From assembly GCA_025358925.1 (NCBI GenBank), contig JANYHT010000002.1:62001-126000 (forward strand): a stretch of 64,000 nucleotides of DNA. The letters are read 5' to 3'. The translations under genes were made by a program, and so were the position numbers. The notes under the pieces are model-generated. The model made no database searches, was not told the DNA's origin, and worked only from the letters and a program-made list of their open reading frames with translations. The first letter of the stretch is position 1, and every line of letters starts with the position of its first letter. The stretch is from Gemmatimonadaceae bacterium (GTDB taxonomy: Bacteria > Gemmatimonadota > Gemmatimonadetes > Gemmatimonadales > Gemmatimonadaceae). Shown piece after piece: positions 45,038 through 55,456 of the stretch.

Positions 45038-46228
45038 ATGCAACTATTTCTGCAACCAATCCTAAAACATTCCTTCGTGGCGCTCGTGCTGACGCCGGTG
45101 GTGCTCGCGGCGCAAGAGTCGCGCGTGCACGTGACGGTCAACCACGCGTGCTCGCAGTTGGCATCGTCGCCAACCATGCTGATGCAAGGACCGGAAGGAC
45201 GCGCGTTATTGCGTTTCAAGCGCGAGCTCGACGGCGCGATGGAAGTGGTGGTACAGCGCTCAGACTCCAATCGCCACGTGGACATCAACCGCTTGGTGCA
45301 TGCGCAACGCGACGTGGATTCGTTGATGCAAATCGTTGTGCGATACAAACGTGCCGATGGAATGATGTCCGACACCGTAGACCGCGACATGCGCGTGTTC
45401 GTGCGAATGATGGACAGCAGTACACGGTCAAGCGCGCCCAACGTCGAGGCAGCCATTCGCACGATGCAGCCGCACATCACGGCGTTTTCCGACGAGGCGC
45501 GCTCACGGTTGCCATCGCGATTGGCCATGCCTACCGGCTACGTCGGCATGCACTTGTCGGAGTCGAAAATTATGATCGTGTCGGCCACCGGCGCGATGAT
45601 CAATTACTGCGATTATCCCGTTGTCGAGTCGGTGGATCCGAGTTCGCCTGCCGAAAAAGCAGGGCTTACGGCGGGTGATACCGTGCTCGCCTACAATGGA
45701 AATGATGTACAAAAGGTGCCGGTAATTTACAACGAGATTTTTGTGGCGGGTCAGACGGTGAAAATGCGCGTGAAGCGCGCGGGGAAAGTGCGCGAGCTCA
45801 ACGTGGTGGTCAGCGAGCGGCGCGATGCTCGCACCCAATTTTTCATATCGGGTCAAGCGTCTGGGGATCGCACATGGTTCTCAGTGAATCCCCGTTTTCC
45901 ATTGCCGTCACCTGACGCGATGACGACGAACAGCAGCATGGGGCTCATTGCGGGCGCACAGATGTCGGTCATTGACGATGAATTCGCCCAGAGTCTCGGC
46001 GTCGAACCTGGCGTGCTCATTATTCGCGTACCGCTTGGCACGGCCGCGGCAGAAGCGGGACTTCGTGGGGGCGAAATCATTCGTGCGGTGAACGGCACTC
46101 CCATCCGTGATCTGTCGCTGTTGCGACGTGCGTTTAGCACGCCCAGCGCACGCGAAGTGAAGTTGACGGTGACCGGTAAGACGACGGGGACGCGGGTAGT
46201 GGCCGTAAAGTTGGGGAATAGGGAATGA
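45038..46228 (+). CDS. Secreted double-PDZ protein in sigma-factor operon
   Basis: 396 aa with a signal peptide (VALVLTPVVLAAQ, ~25). The first ~170 residues form an Ala/Arg-rich helical region with MRVFVRMMD; two PDZ domains follow, at ~195-265 (VDPSSPAEKAGLTAGDTVLAYNG) and ~310-395 (GTAAAEAGLRGGEIIRAVNG). No protease domain is present, so it is likely an adaptor, possibly presenting misfolded proteins that trigger anti-sigma cleavage (inference from context). The C-terminal GNRE and stop are encoded by a G-rich repeat. Confidence 0.82.
   Translation: MQLFLQPILKHSFVALVLTPVVLAAQESRVHVTVNHACSQLASSPTMLMQGPEGRALLRFKRELDGAMEVVVQRSDSNRHVDINRLVHAQRDVDSLMQIVVRYKRADGMMSDTVDRDMRVFVRMMDSSTRSSAPNVEAAIRTMQPHITAFSDEARSRLPSRLAMPTGYVGMHLSESKIMIVSATGAMINYCDYPVVESVDPSSPAEKAGLTAGDTVLAYNGNDVQKVPVIYNEIFVAGQTVKMRVKRAGKVRELNVVVSERRDARTQFFISGQASGDRTWFSVNPRFPLPSPDAMTTNSSMGLIAGAQMSVIDDEFAQSLGVEPGVLIIRVPLGTAAAEAGLRGGEIIRAVNGTPIRDLSLLRRAFSTPSAREVKLTVTGKTTGTRVVAVKLGNRE
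46213..46228 (+). repeat. GGGAATA-type repeat at the PDZ gene stop
   Basis: GGGGAATAGGGAATGA supplies the final codons and the TGA stop. The same GGGAATA heptad occurs at 48778-48798 and (opposite strand) 62469-62500. Confidence 0.55.
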
Positions 46229-46243
46229 ACACCCGTCCAACCC

Positions 46244-47047
46244 CTACTCCTTGGTCGTGCCCGCCGGCATCGAGTACAACAGGCGCGCCGTTGCGCGATC
46301 GGCGTCTGACAATTCGCGCACATGTACGTGTGCGGCCATAATGTCATCCGCAGTACGTGAGTGATCGAGGCCGAGCAAGTGGCCGACCTCGTGCATGGCG
46401 ATCGCGCGCATTTGCGGTGCGGTGACATTTCCGCCACCGGGATGTGAGAGTGCCAATTCGATTTCACCGCTCACGAGCCACCAGCTGACGTCGCGGCTCC
46501 AAACGGTTTTGCCGCTGATTCCGTTTGGAAAACGTTCGATGAATCGCACGTGTACGTCAGCGGTGGCTGAATCAGCGATAAAATCAAATCGTATAGGAAT
46601 GCCGACCGCGACCCACGCTTGAAAGGCATCGCGCACCGATGTTGTGAAGTCGGCGTTCGATCCGCGAACACGCTCAGGTGCAGCAATCCATATTCGGAGT
46701 GGATGCGATACGCGGTTGGGCCATCGCGTGATCGCCGAGTCACGTTCGACAAGCAGTTCGGCGATGTAGGTCCCGGCCGCACCCCGTGCAATGCGTTGTC
46801 GCAAGTCGCGTGCGCTGATGCTACGCGTCGGTCGATTGGCGTCGGGCGCAGCGGCAACGCGACGTACCTCGGGTCGTGTGGTGCCAAACGATTCCATCGT
46901 CGCAACGGCGTTCGGGCTTGACGCCGTTGCGATCGCACCAGCAGAGACGCTGAGTATCACTCCGCGACGAACTCCGAGTGTTTGTCCACCAATAAAACAA
47001 GCTAGTCCCACGACGCACGCGAGGAGCAGCGATTCGGCAACCTTCAT
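46244..47047 (-). CDS. Matrixin-like (M10) metalloprotease
   Basis: 267 aa with an N-terminal hydrophobic leader (~5-25), so membrane-anchored or secreted. The metzincin site HEVGHLLGLDHS (~214-225) gives three His ligands and the catalytic Glu; ADDIMAAHV supplies the Met-turn. The central part (ERVRGSNADFTTSVRDAFQAWVAVG and DVHVRFIERFPNG) matches the M10A catalytic fold. No cysteine-switch prodomain seen. ATG 47047 is used; ATG 47110 adds a basic 21-residue stretch. Converges on the PDZ operon. Confidence 0.87.
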   Translation of the reverse strand: MKVAESLLLACVVGLACFIGGQTLGVRRGVILSVSAGAIATASSPNAVATMESFGTTRPEVRRVAAAPDANRPTRSISARDLRQRIARGAAGTYIAELLVERDSAITRWPNRVSHPLRIWIAAPERVRGSNADFTTSVRDAFQAWVAVGIPIRFDFIADSATADVHVRFIERFPNGISGKTVWSRDVSWWLVSGEIELALSHPGGGNVTAPQMRAIAMHEVGHLLGLDHSRTADDIMAAHVHVRELSDADRATARLLYSMPAGTTKE

Positions 47048-47151
47048 AAACACGCGAGGGTAGCGGTGGCGGCTTCTCTCGGAAGTCGTCCTGCGCAGTG
47101 TGAGCAACACCGCAGGAGCAGGACGAGTCGCGCGCGTGGTCCGTCACGCGG

Positions 47152-48834
<1,683 letters not shown>

Positions 48835-48872
48835 CTAAATGTCGCAACCGAACGAGACAAAGACACCCTTCG

Positions 48873-49277
48873 TTGCGAGACGTTGTGATGAGCGTGCTGC
48901 CGTTGTACGTCGTGGTCTTTGCAGGTGGCGTGCTCACCATACTAAGCCCGTGCATCCTGCCGGTGCTACCGTTCGTCTTCACGCGCGCGGCGCGACCGTT
49001 TTTGCGCGAAACACGACCGATGCTCGCGGAAAAAAATTATTGCGTCACAACCACCGTCGCGACCGCCGGTCTCGACGCCAGACGAAGCTATGTGAAGGCG
49101 CTACATGCGATTAAAAGGTCTAGTCGTGATAGGTGTTGGCCCGCTGCGTACATCGTCGACAAGCAGAGGCAGTTGGTCAACGGACGGGCCGAGGCATCGG
49201 GCACGCACGAAGAACTGTTATCACAACGCGGTCGATGTGCGGAGCTGTTCGAATTGCAAGCGGCGCGCTATCGGTGA
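48873..49277 (+). pseudogene. Fused remnants of a CcdA-like gene and an ABC exporter gene
   Basis: The 134-codon frame begins as a cytochrome c biogenesis/DsbD-type membrane protein: LYVVVFAGGVLTILSPCILPVLP, then TRAARPFLRETRPMLA. Homology stops near 49020, after one helix of about six. A non-matching middle follows, and the end GTHEELLSQRGRCAELFELQAARYR is the classical C-terminus of an ABC exporter ATPase. Neither half could function. A deletion joining two neighbouring genes is the simplest explanation. Located between pgm and a redox cluster. Confidence 0.7.
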
Positions 49278-49291
49278 GTACGCACGACTAG

Positions 49292-50428
49292 TTACCAGCC
49301 GATGTAACGTGCCACAAATCGCCGATCAATAGCGCGCTTCAATTGTAGCGCCCAGCGCGAATCACTCAGCATACCGCGCCAGCGCAACAGGGCCCGTCCG
49401 TCGGCCGTGTCGAGAATGAACATCGTGTGACGTTGCGGCGTAAAGGCGCGGACTCGACCCAGCGTGTTGCCGGTCACGCAGCGTAGGTTATGGGCGAGCA
49501 CGGCGCCACCACGAACCGCGTATACGCCGGATCGAGTTACCCACGGCGAAGCCACGTGTGAGACGCAATCGCCAGCGCCCCACAAGGCGTCACCGTTTAC
49601 GGCTCGAAGCGTCGCATCAACCGCTAAAAATCCCTCGGCGTCCGTCGCGCACTGTGAAGCCAGAAAAAGTGGAGGTGCCGCAGCGCCCGTGAGCCACAAC
49701 GTAAGCTCACTGGCGATACTGCGTCCGTCCGATAGCTGCACGTCGCGCGCCGTTACACGCGTCCCGGTCGCACTCGTTTCGACGCGCACCCCTCGAGCTG
49801 CGAAGCGGGCGACAATGCGACTCGACATGCGCGTGCTGAATTCGGGCAAGAGTCGCGGCGATGCGCTGAGCATGGTCAGCGACAACGTGCGATTGAGCGT
49901 GTGTGCGCGAGCCAGCAGTGCTAAAGCGAGTTCGCAACCCGCCGCTCCACCGCCCACGACGCAGCACGACAACGGCGCGCCCTCGGAACGCGACGTAAGT
50001 AGGTCGGTCACTCGTTCCAACAACGCATGCCAAGCGCCAAGCGGGCGCGTCGCATACGCGTAGTCGTGAACACCTGGCAGCTCTTGCCCCGTAGACACCG
50101 CACCAATGTCCACCGAACACCAATTGCCGTCGATTGATGCATTGTCTGCGAGTACGTGCGCATCGATGTTCGTCACCGCAATGCGATGGACGGTCCCTTC
50201 GACAAATTGCGCACCAGCGGCACGGCACAGGGCCGCAAGGTCAATGCTCAGCGCACGCTCGGTGACCGCACCACGCAACTGCGCTGGCATCATCCCCGAA
50301 TACAGCTGCTGCGCATCGGGCGACACGAGTACAAGCTCACCGTCAAACCGACGTTGCGCCGCAGACCGCAAGACCTCAATGTGCGCGTGTCCGCCGCCAA
50401 TCAGAATCAGTCGGCGGGTCGCGCTCAC
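49292..50428 (-). CDS. NDH-2/SelD-N-terminal-like FAD-dependent oxidoreductase
   Basis: 378 aa from GTG 50428. Opens with the dinucleotide-binding LILIGGGHAHIEVLR (~6), an FAD-binding signature shared by type II NADH dehydrogenases and the flavoprotein half of some SelD proteins. A second Rossmann motif CCVVGGGAAGCELAL (~155) binds NAD(P)H; GDALWGAGDC (~300) contacts FAD. A quinone or thiol may be the acceptor, not decidable. Third gene of the minus-strand arm, 19 bases after the mercuric-reductase-like gene. Confidence 0.82.
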   Translation of the reverse strand: MSATRRLILIGGGHAHIEVLRSAAQRRFDGELVLVSPDAQQLYSGMMPAQLRGAVTERALSIDLAALCRAAGAQFVEGTVHRIAVTNIDAHVLADNASIDGNWCSVDIGAVSTGQELPGVHDYAYATRPLGAWHALLERVTDLLTSRSEGAPLSCCVVGGGAAGCELALALLARAHTLNRTLSLTMLSASPRLLPEFSTRMSSRIVARFAARGVRVETSATGTRVTARDVQLSDGRSIASELTLWLTGAAAPPLFLASQCATDAEGFLAVDATLRAVNGDALWGAGDCVSHVASPWVTRSGVYAVRGGAVLAHNLRCVTGNTLGRVRAFTPQRHTMFILDTADGRALLRWRGMLSDSRWALQLKRAIDRRFVARYIGW

Positions 50429-50447
50429 AAGGCGATCGCGTTGAAAT

Positions 50448-51986
50448 TCAACCAAGCCATCGAAAATATCTGGCGAACAGTGACTTGACCATTGGGGTGA
50501 GCTTGCGTCGTCGCCAAGCGTCCGCGCTCCTGCGCAACATTTCGCCTTGCGTCGGATAGGGATGCATGGTGCGACCAATTGCGCTGAGACCAAGTTTGGC
50601 CGTCATCGCCAACACCACTTCGCCAATATTTTCACCCGCATGTTCGGCCACGATGGTCGCGCCGAGAATGCGATCAGTTCCTTTCGCGATCACGATGCGA
50701 CAAAATCCCTCAGTCTCATCGTCCAGTCGTGCGCGATCAACGTCATGCAAGGGCACCGTCACGATATCCGTCGGCACACCACCCGTGCGTGCATCGTCTT
50801 CCAACATTCCCACGCTGGCCACTTCGGGACTGGTGAACGTGACTCGCGGCGTCACCAGCGCGCTGGCTTTGCCGCGTCCAAAGAACAGCGCGTTCTGCAC
50901 AACGAGCCGCGCCTGAAAATCCGCCGCATGCGTGAACTGCAGCGGTGAGCACACATCACCAACGGCGTAAATACGGCGATTCGACGAACGCAATCGATCA
51001 TTTACGTGCACGCCGCGCGTTGCATCGAACGTTACGTGCGCCGCGTCCAGTCCAAGGCCATGCACGTTTGGGGTACGGCCAACTGCCAGCAACAGCGCAT
51101 CCGTCGTGAGCGTCTCCGCAACATCGCCATATCGCACATCGAGGTGAACAAGCAATCCGCCATTCGTGACTCGCTCAATCTGCACATCGTGCAATACTCG
51201 AACGCCATCGCGCGCGAGCGCGTGCTCAACCACTCCCGCTGCATCAAACGACTCGCGCGGCAGGAGTTGCGCACCACGATTCAGTAGCGTTACACGAGTG
51301 CCCAGTCGCACGAACGCCTGCGCCAGCTCGCAGCCGATTGGCCCGCCGCCAACAACGACGAGATGCGTCGGTCGTTGGGTGAGCGAGAAAATAGTCTCGT
51401 TGGTGAAAAACGGGAGGTCGGTGAGGCCGACAATCGACGGCACCGTGGCCCGCGCACCAGTCGCGATCACACCACGACGAAACACGAGTCGGTGCTCGCC
51501 CACGAGCACCGCATCGTCCGCAACAAAAAGACCATCACCAAGAAACACATCAACACCAAGGTCGCGAAAACGAGCGGCGCTATCAACGGGCGAAAGATCT
51601 GCGCGCAATTTGCGCATGCGTTCCATTGCAGCGGAAAAATCGCCGTCGCCGTGCGCCTGCGGTCCGCCAAAACGTGCCGCCGCCGTACGTGTCTCGTGCC
51701 ATGAGCGCGCCGCTCGAATCACAGCCTTCGACGGCACGCACCCCACATTGAGACAATCACCACCCATGAGATGGCGCTCCACGAGCGCGACGCGGGCGCC
51801 GAGTCCGGCAGCAGCAGCAGCGGTCACAAGTCCGCCCGTACCGGCGCCGATCACCACCAGATGGTAGCGCGCGGCGGGCGCGGGATTGACCCACGACGGA
51901 GGCTGGACTTGCTCGCGCAAGCGTTGATCATGCGCGCTGTCTGTGAGCAGTGTGGGAACGGTTCCAACACGAGTCAGCACGTTCAT
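50448..51986 (-). CDS. Mercuric reductase-like pyridine nucleotide-disulfide oxidoreductase
   Basis: 512 aa. A ~40-residue extension precedes the FAD motif VVIGAGTGGLVTAAAAAG (~45). The redox disulfide is C78-LNVG-C83, NAD(P)H site VVVGGGPIGCELAQAF (~220) and the C-terminal dimer partner site reads HPYPTQGE instead of HxHPTxxE. No HMA domain or C-terminal vicinal Cys pair, so mercury reduction is unlikely. Similar proteins are found fused to TVP38 domains, and here the ATG overlaps the TVP38 gene stop (ATGA). Confidence 0.87.
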   Translation of the reverse strand: MNVLTRVGTVPTLLTDSAHDQRLREQVQPPSWVNPAPAARYHLVVIGAGTGGLVTAAAAAGLGARVALVERHLMGGDCLNVGCVPSKAVIRAARSWHETRTAAARFGGPQAHGDGDFSAAMERMRKLRADLSPVDSAARFRDLGVDVFLGDGLFVADDAVLVGEHRLVFRRGVIATGARATVPSIVGLTDLPFFTNETIFSLTQRPTHLVVVGGGPIGCELAQAFVRLGTRVTLLNRGAQLLPRESFDAAGVVEHALARDGVRVLHDVQIERVTNGGLLVHLDVRYGDVAETLTTDALLLAVGRTPNVHGLGLDAAHVTFDATRGVHVNDRLRSSNRRIYAVGDVCSPLQFTHAADFQARLVVQNALFFGRGKASALVTPRVTFTSPEVASVGMLEDDARTGGVPTDIVTVPLHDVDRARLDDETEGFCRIVIAKGTDRILGATIVAEHAGENIGEVVLAMTAKLGLSAIGRTMHPYPTQGEMLRRSADAWRRRKLTPMVKSLFARYFRWLG

Positions 51987-52705
51987 TGTGCTTGCTCCGA
52001 TTCAGCGAGCGCGCGACGAGCGACCCGCGTAACGAGGGTGGTTACAGCGATGGTGGCGAGTAGACCGAGCACGAGCACCGCATAGTAGCCCGCATCGCGG
52101 ACTGGTGCGCCGCCACCCGCCACCGCCGCGACATCACCCGCAAGCTTGCCGTAATACACATACAACACGGTGCCGGGCAACATGCCAACGGATGCGATGA
52201 CGTAGTCGACCAATCGCACTCGCGACAATCCCAGCGCGTAATTGAGCAGCGAAAACGGAAAGATTGGCGAGAGCCGCAGCAAAAACACAATTTTACGCCC
52301 GTTGTGCGCGATGGCCTGATCCAACGCGCGAAAGCGCGCGTTCCCGGCCAAGCGTCGCTCGACAAACCCGCGCGCGACATACCGCGAGACAAGGAACGCG
52401 GCCGTCGCGCCAAGCGTTGCTCCGATTAACACGTAGGCCACGCCCAAACTGAGTCCGAAGATGGCGCCGGCTGCCAACGTGAGCAGAGAACCAGGAACGC
52501 CTACGACCGCCGCGACCACATAACCGCCGATGAAGACAATTGGGCCGAGCGCCCCCAACTCATGGACCCAGTTGGCAAATATGGGAACGTATCGTGCCCC
52601 AAACCGACCGAAGAGTACGAGTGCGAAAAGCGCGAGTGCCGCGATGGCAAGCATGCGCATTCGGCGCGGCGTGCTCGTCGGCGTTGACGTGATGAGTGGC
52701 GGCAT
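51983..52705 (-). CDS. TVP38/TMEM64 (DedA-like) membrane protein
   Basis: 240 aa with five to six membrane helices. VTT-domain signatures: PGSLLTLAAGAIFGLSLGVAYVLIGATLGATAAFLVSRY (~70-110) and FLLRLSPIFPFSLLNYALGLSRV (~140), in which Arg and Pro residues lie in the re-entrant helices. Members are probable lipid scramblases or proton-dependent carriers. It heads the minus-strand arm of the redox cluster and shares a ~115-base control region with the divergent DUF547 gene. Confidence 0.88.
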   Translation of the reverse strand: MPPLITSTPTSTPRRMRMLAIAALALFALVLFGRFGARYVPIFANWVHELGALGPIVFIGGYVVAAVVGVPGSLLTLAAGAIFGLSLGVAYVLIGATLGATAAFLVSRYVARGFVERRLAGNARFRALDQAIAHNGRKIVFLLRLSPIFPFSLLNYALGLSRVRLVDYVIASVGMLPGTVLYVYYGKLAGDVAAVAGGGAPVRDAGYYAVLVLGLLATIAVTTLVTRVARRALAESEQAQ

Positions 52706-52820
52706 GGCGGTAAATCAGGAGGTGGAAACTTCGGCTTCTAAGTGGCGTTGGCGCCGCGTCCCTGCAGAAATCTGTATGCAAACGAGTGGCGTAGTATCCG
52801 TAACTCTTACCAATTAGACC

Positions 52821-53663
52821 ATGCCTCTCGGTTTCCGGCTTTTCGCGCACAGGGTGCGCATTCTTGGCCTTGCGGCTTGCAACGCGGGTGTCATGGCCGT
52901 GTCCCTGCCCGCGTTGACAACGCTTTCTGCGCAATCACGTCCCATGGACCATTCCGCATTTGACGCGCTTCTGCACGCCAACGTGAGCCGCGGTATGGTG
53001 GACTATGACGCCTTCGCGAAGGCGCCAGAGTTTAAGGCGTATCTCGCCCAATTGTCCGCGACCGATCCGGCGACGCTGGCACGCGCTGACCAGTTGGCGT
53101 TTTGGATCAACGCGTATAACGCGTACACGATTCAGCTGATTAACGCGCATGGTGAGCGCGAATCGATTCGCAATATCAACAAAAGTTATGGTGTCGTCAA
53201 AGCGTATGGACCGTGGAAAGAAAAGCTGGCGATAGTTGGCGGGAAAGCCTACGGACTTGACGACATTGAACAGGATATCATTCGGAAACGCTATCTAGAG
53301 CCGCGCATTCATTTCGCGCTGGTGTGCGCCGCGATGGGTTGTCCGCCGTTGCGCAGCGAAGCGTATGTCGGCCAAAAAATCGATGCGCAGCTCGATGAAC
53401 AGGCGCAGATATTCTTGCTGAAGTCACCCACGAAAAATCGTGTTGACGTCGCGTCAAAAACGTTGTATGTCAGTCCAATCTTTGTTGAGTTTCGCGACTA
53501 CATCAAAGATTTTGGTGGCTCAAACGCGACGGTCGGCAAGTTTATCGCAACATTTTATCCGGCTGGTCCAGTGCGCGACCTGCTCAACAGCGGCGCGTTC
53601 ACAGTATCCAAGACAAACTACGACTGGTCGTTGAACAGCAAGGCGCACGCGGAGAAGAAATAG
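52821..53663 (+). CDS. Secreted DUF547 protein
   Basis: 280 aa with a signal peptide (cleavage near TLSAQ, ~38). The DUF547 domain is complete: AFWINAYNAYTIQLI (~93), WKEKLAIVGGKAYGLDDIE (~134), EPRIHFALVCAAMGCPPLRSEAY (~162) and FVEFRDYIKDFGG. The conserved His, Cys (AMGCPP) and Asn residues suggest an enzyme related to cysteine-protease/transglutaminase-like folds, but no activity is established. Its TAG overlaps the radical SAM start (TAGTG). Confidence 0.87.
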   Translation: MPLGFRLFAHRVRILGLAACNAGVMAVSLPALTTLSAQSRPMDHSAFDALLHANVSRGMVDYDAFAKAPEFKAYLAQLSATDPATLARADQLAFWINAYNAYTIQLINAHGERESIRNINKSYGVVKAYGPWKEKLAIVGGKAYGLDDIEQDIIRKRYLEPRIHFALVCAAMGCPPLRSEAYVGQKIDAQLDEQAQIFLLKSPTKNRVDVASKTLYVSPIFVEFRDYIKDFGGSNATVGKFIATFYPAGPVRDLLNSGAFTVSKTNYDWSLNSKAHAEKK

Positions 53664-55033
53664 TGGCTGGCGCAATGGCTCGCGTCCCGCAACTGTACCG
53701 TATCGCGCGCAAACCGGTTGGCGATGAAGCGCGGCGGCTGCTTAACGCGAATTGGGACGCACTCGCCCCGTCGATGCGGGTGCCGCAACAGATGTTCGGC
53801 AAGCAGGGCAACGGCTGTGGCGCCACCATCGGTGCAATGCCGCGTTGCGACTTTGCATGCCGCGGCTGCTACCTCAACGCGGACGCCAATAAAATTCCGG
53901 CCGAGTCGGTGAGCGCGATCAAGGCGCAGATGCGTGCGTTGCGACCGGTGTTGGGCAACGCAGGCAACTTACAACTGACCGACGGCGAGGTCACGCTCCG
54001 TCCGGTTGAAGAGATCATTGAATTGCTGCGGTACGCGCAGTCACTCGGCCTCATTCCGATGTTGATGACACATGGCGATTCGTTTCGTCGTCGTCCGGGA
54101 CTGCTTGAACAGTTAATGGTGAAAGGCGGACTCATTGAAGTCAGCATTCACGTGGACACAACGCAGCGAGGTCGCGTTGGTGAACAATGGCGCCGTGCCA
54201 AGACCGAGGCGGATCTGAATCCATTGCGCGAGGAGTTTGCGCGCCTGATTCGCGACGCGCAGCGCAGCACGGGCCTGCCGCTGCGCGCAGCGACGACGAT
54301 GACCGTCACGCGCGACAATTTACACGGCGTGGCTGACGTGGTGCGCTGGCTCACACATAACACCGACGCATTTCGACTGATCAGTTTCCAACCCATCGCG
54401 CAGGTCGGTCGCACTGAAGAAGGATATGGCGGTGGCGTTGATGTTGAGGCCTTGTGGGACCACGTTGCGGATGGCCTGAACGTGGCGGGTGGTGCGACGC
54501 GTATGGCAGAGATGGGTGTCTGGTTTGGGCACCAGTCATGCAATCGCATGGTGAATGGCGTGGTGATGCATGCCGTCAATCGCGAGCCGGTCTTTCATGC
54601 GGTCCGTGATTCGGCGTCCTCGACCGACGTGCGTGTGGTCGACGGCTTCCTGCAACGTTTCGGCGGCATATCGTTTCGCTTGGACTCCGCGAGCGAGCGC
54701 GTCGCGCGCAGCGTCGGTATTGTCGTCGCCTCCCCTGCATTCATTTTCCGAAGCGTGCTCGCCTTTGCTCGGCAGTGGACGCAGCGGGCGGGGGCCGGGT
54801 CATCATGGCGTGGTGCGTGGCGCCTGTTGCGCGGCAAGGCGCGTATGACCCCACTCGTATTAGTGAGTCATCACTTCATGAACCGCGATCAATTATCGTC
54901 GCCTGAGGGACAAGAACGACTATCGCATTGCGTCTTCAAGGTGCCAATCAACGACCAGATGTTGTCGATGTGCGAAGTCAACGCACTTGGCGTTCGCGAA
55001 CAGTACTACACAGAGCTCGCGAACGCCGGTTGA
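53663..55033 (+). CDS. Radical SAM enzyme
   Basis: 456 aa, GTG start preceded by GGAG. The cluster motif C62-x3-C66-x2-C69 in RCDFACRGCYLN is canonical; LTDGEVTLRP (~110) provides the GGE-like SAM site, and further strands (LMTHGDSFRR, VSIHVDTTQRG) complete the barrel. Additional Cys in QSCNRMV (~294), SHCVFKVP (~427) and SMCEVN (~438) could bind an auxiliary cluster. The C-terminal ~60 residues are strongly ordered but unfamiliar. Translationally coupled to DUF547, so they probably act on a common pathway. Confidence 0.88.
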   Translation: MAGAMARVPQLYRIARKPVGDEARRLLNANWDALAPSMRVPQQMFGKQGNGCGATIGAMPRCDFACRGCYLNADANKIPAESVSAIKAQMRALRPVLGNAGNLQLTDGEVTLRPVEEIIELLRYAQSLGLIPMLMTHGDSFRRRPGLLEQLMVKGGLIEVSIHVDTTQRGRVGEQWRRAKTEADLNPLREEFARLIRDAQRSTGLPLRAATTMTVTRDNLHGVADVVRWLTHNTDAFRLISFQPIAQVGRTEEGYGGGVDVEALWDHVADGLNVAGGATRMAEMGVWFGHQSCNRMVNGVVMHAVNREPVFHAVRDSASSTDVRVVDGFLQRFGGISFRLDSASERVARSVGIVVASPAFIFRSVLAFARQWTQRAGAGSSWRGAWRLLRGKARMTPLVLVSHHFMNRDQLSSPEGQERLSHCVFKVPINDQMLSMCEVNALGVREQYYTELANAG

Positions 55034-55064
55034 CGCAGTGCGCGCTTAAAACGCTGAACGTGGT

Positions 55065-55268
55065 CTAGCGCTTGGGTTTCGGCGCAAGTTTTTGTTCAAC
55101 TTTGCCGAGCGCCTGCTGCGCTTTGCCTTTGAGTTGTTCGCCTTTGCCTTTCATCTGTTGACTCATGTCACCGGTGAGCTCAGCCGCGGCGCTACGTACG
55201 CGGCCTTTGCCTTCCGTCACCGCGCCGTCGACGCGATTTTTCGCGCCTTTGTCGTTCATGTCCGACAT
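55065..55268 (-). CDS. CsbD-like stress protein
   Basis: 67 aa. Fits the CsbD family: GAVTEGKGRVRSAAAELTGD (residues 15-34) followed by repeated GKGEQLKGKAQQALGKVEQ, a Lys/Gln-rich helix. Small hydrophilic proteins of this type accumulate during stress; their action is not understood. It stands alone, convergent with the radical SAM gene over 31 bases. Confidence 0.88.
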   Translation of the reverse strand: MSDMNDKGAKNRVDGAVTEGKGRVRSAAAELTGDMSQQMKGKGEQLKGKAQQALGKVEQKLAPKPKR

Positions 55269-55456
55269 GTCATGACTCCTTCCCTAGAATGGTCGCGTGC
55301 CCGGTCAAGTAGATCGGGTCGGCGTGGTGGACGCCGCGAGCGCGCTGGGAGCAAAATCTAGGCCGAATCAAGATGGGGCGCGAATCCTACGAACGAAGAA
55401 AGTGTTCGTGTTATACGCGATTCCTTTCTGAAATTGGTCGTGCACATATCCTCCGA

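Noticed and set aside
47133-47150. Small hairpin after the pgm gene
   Set aside because: Only six base pairs without a T-run; not convincing as a terminator.
50448-51986. Mercury-resistance (merA) assignment
   Set aside because: No N-terminal metal-binding domain, no C-terminal vicinal cysteines, and no merR, merT or merP genes nearby.
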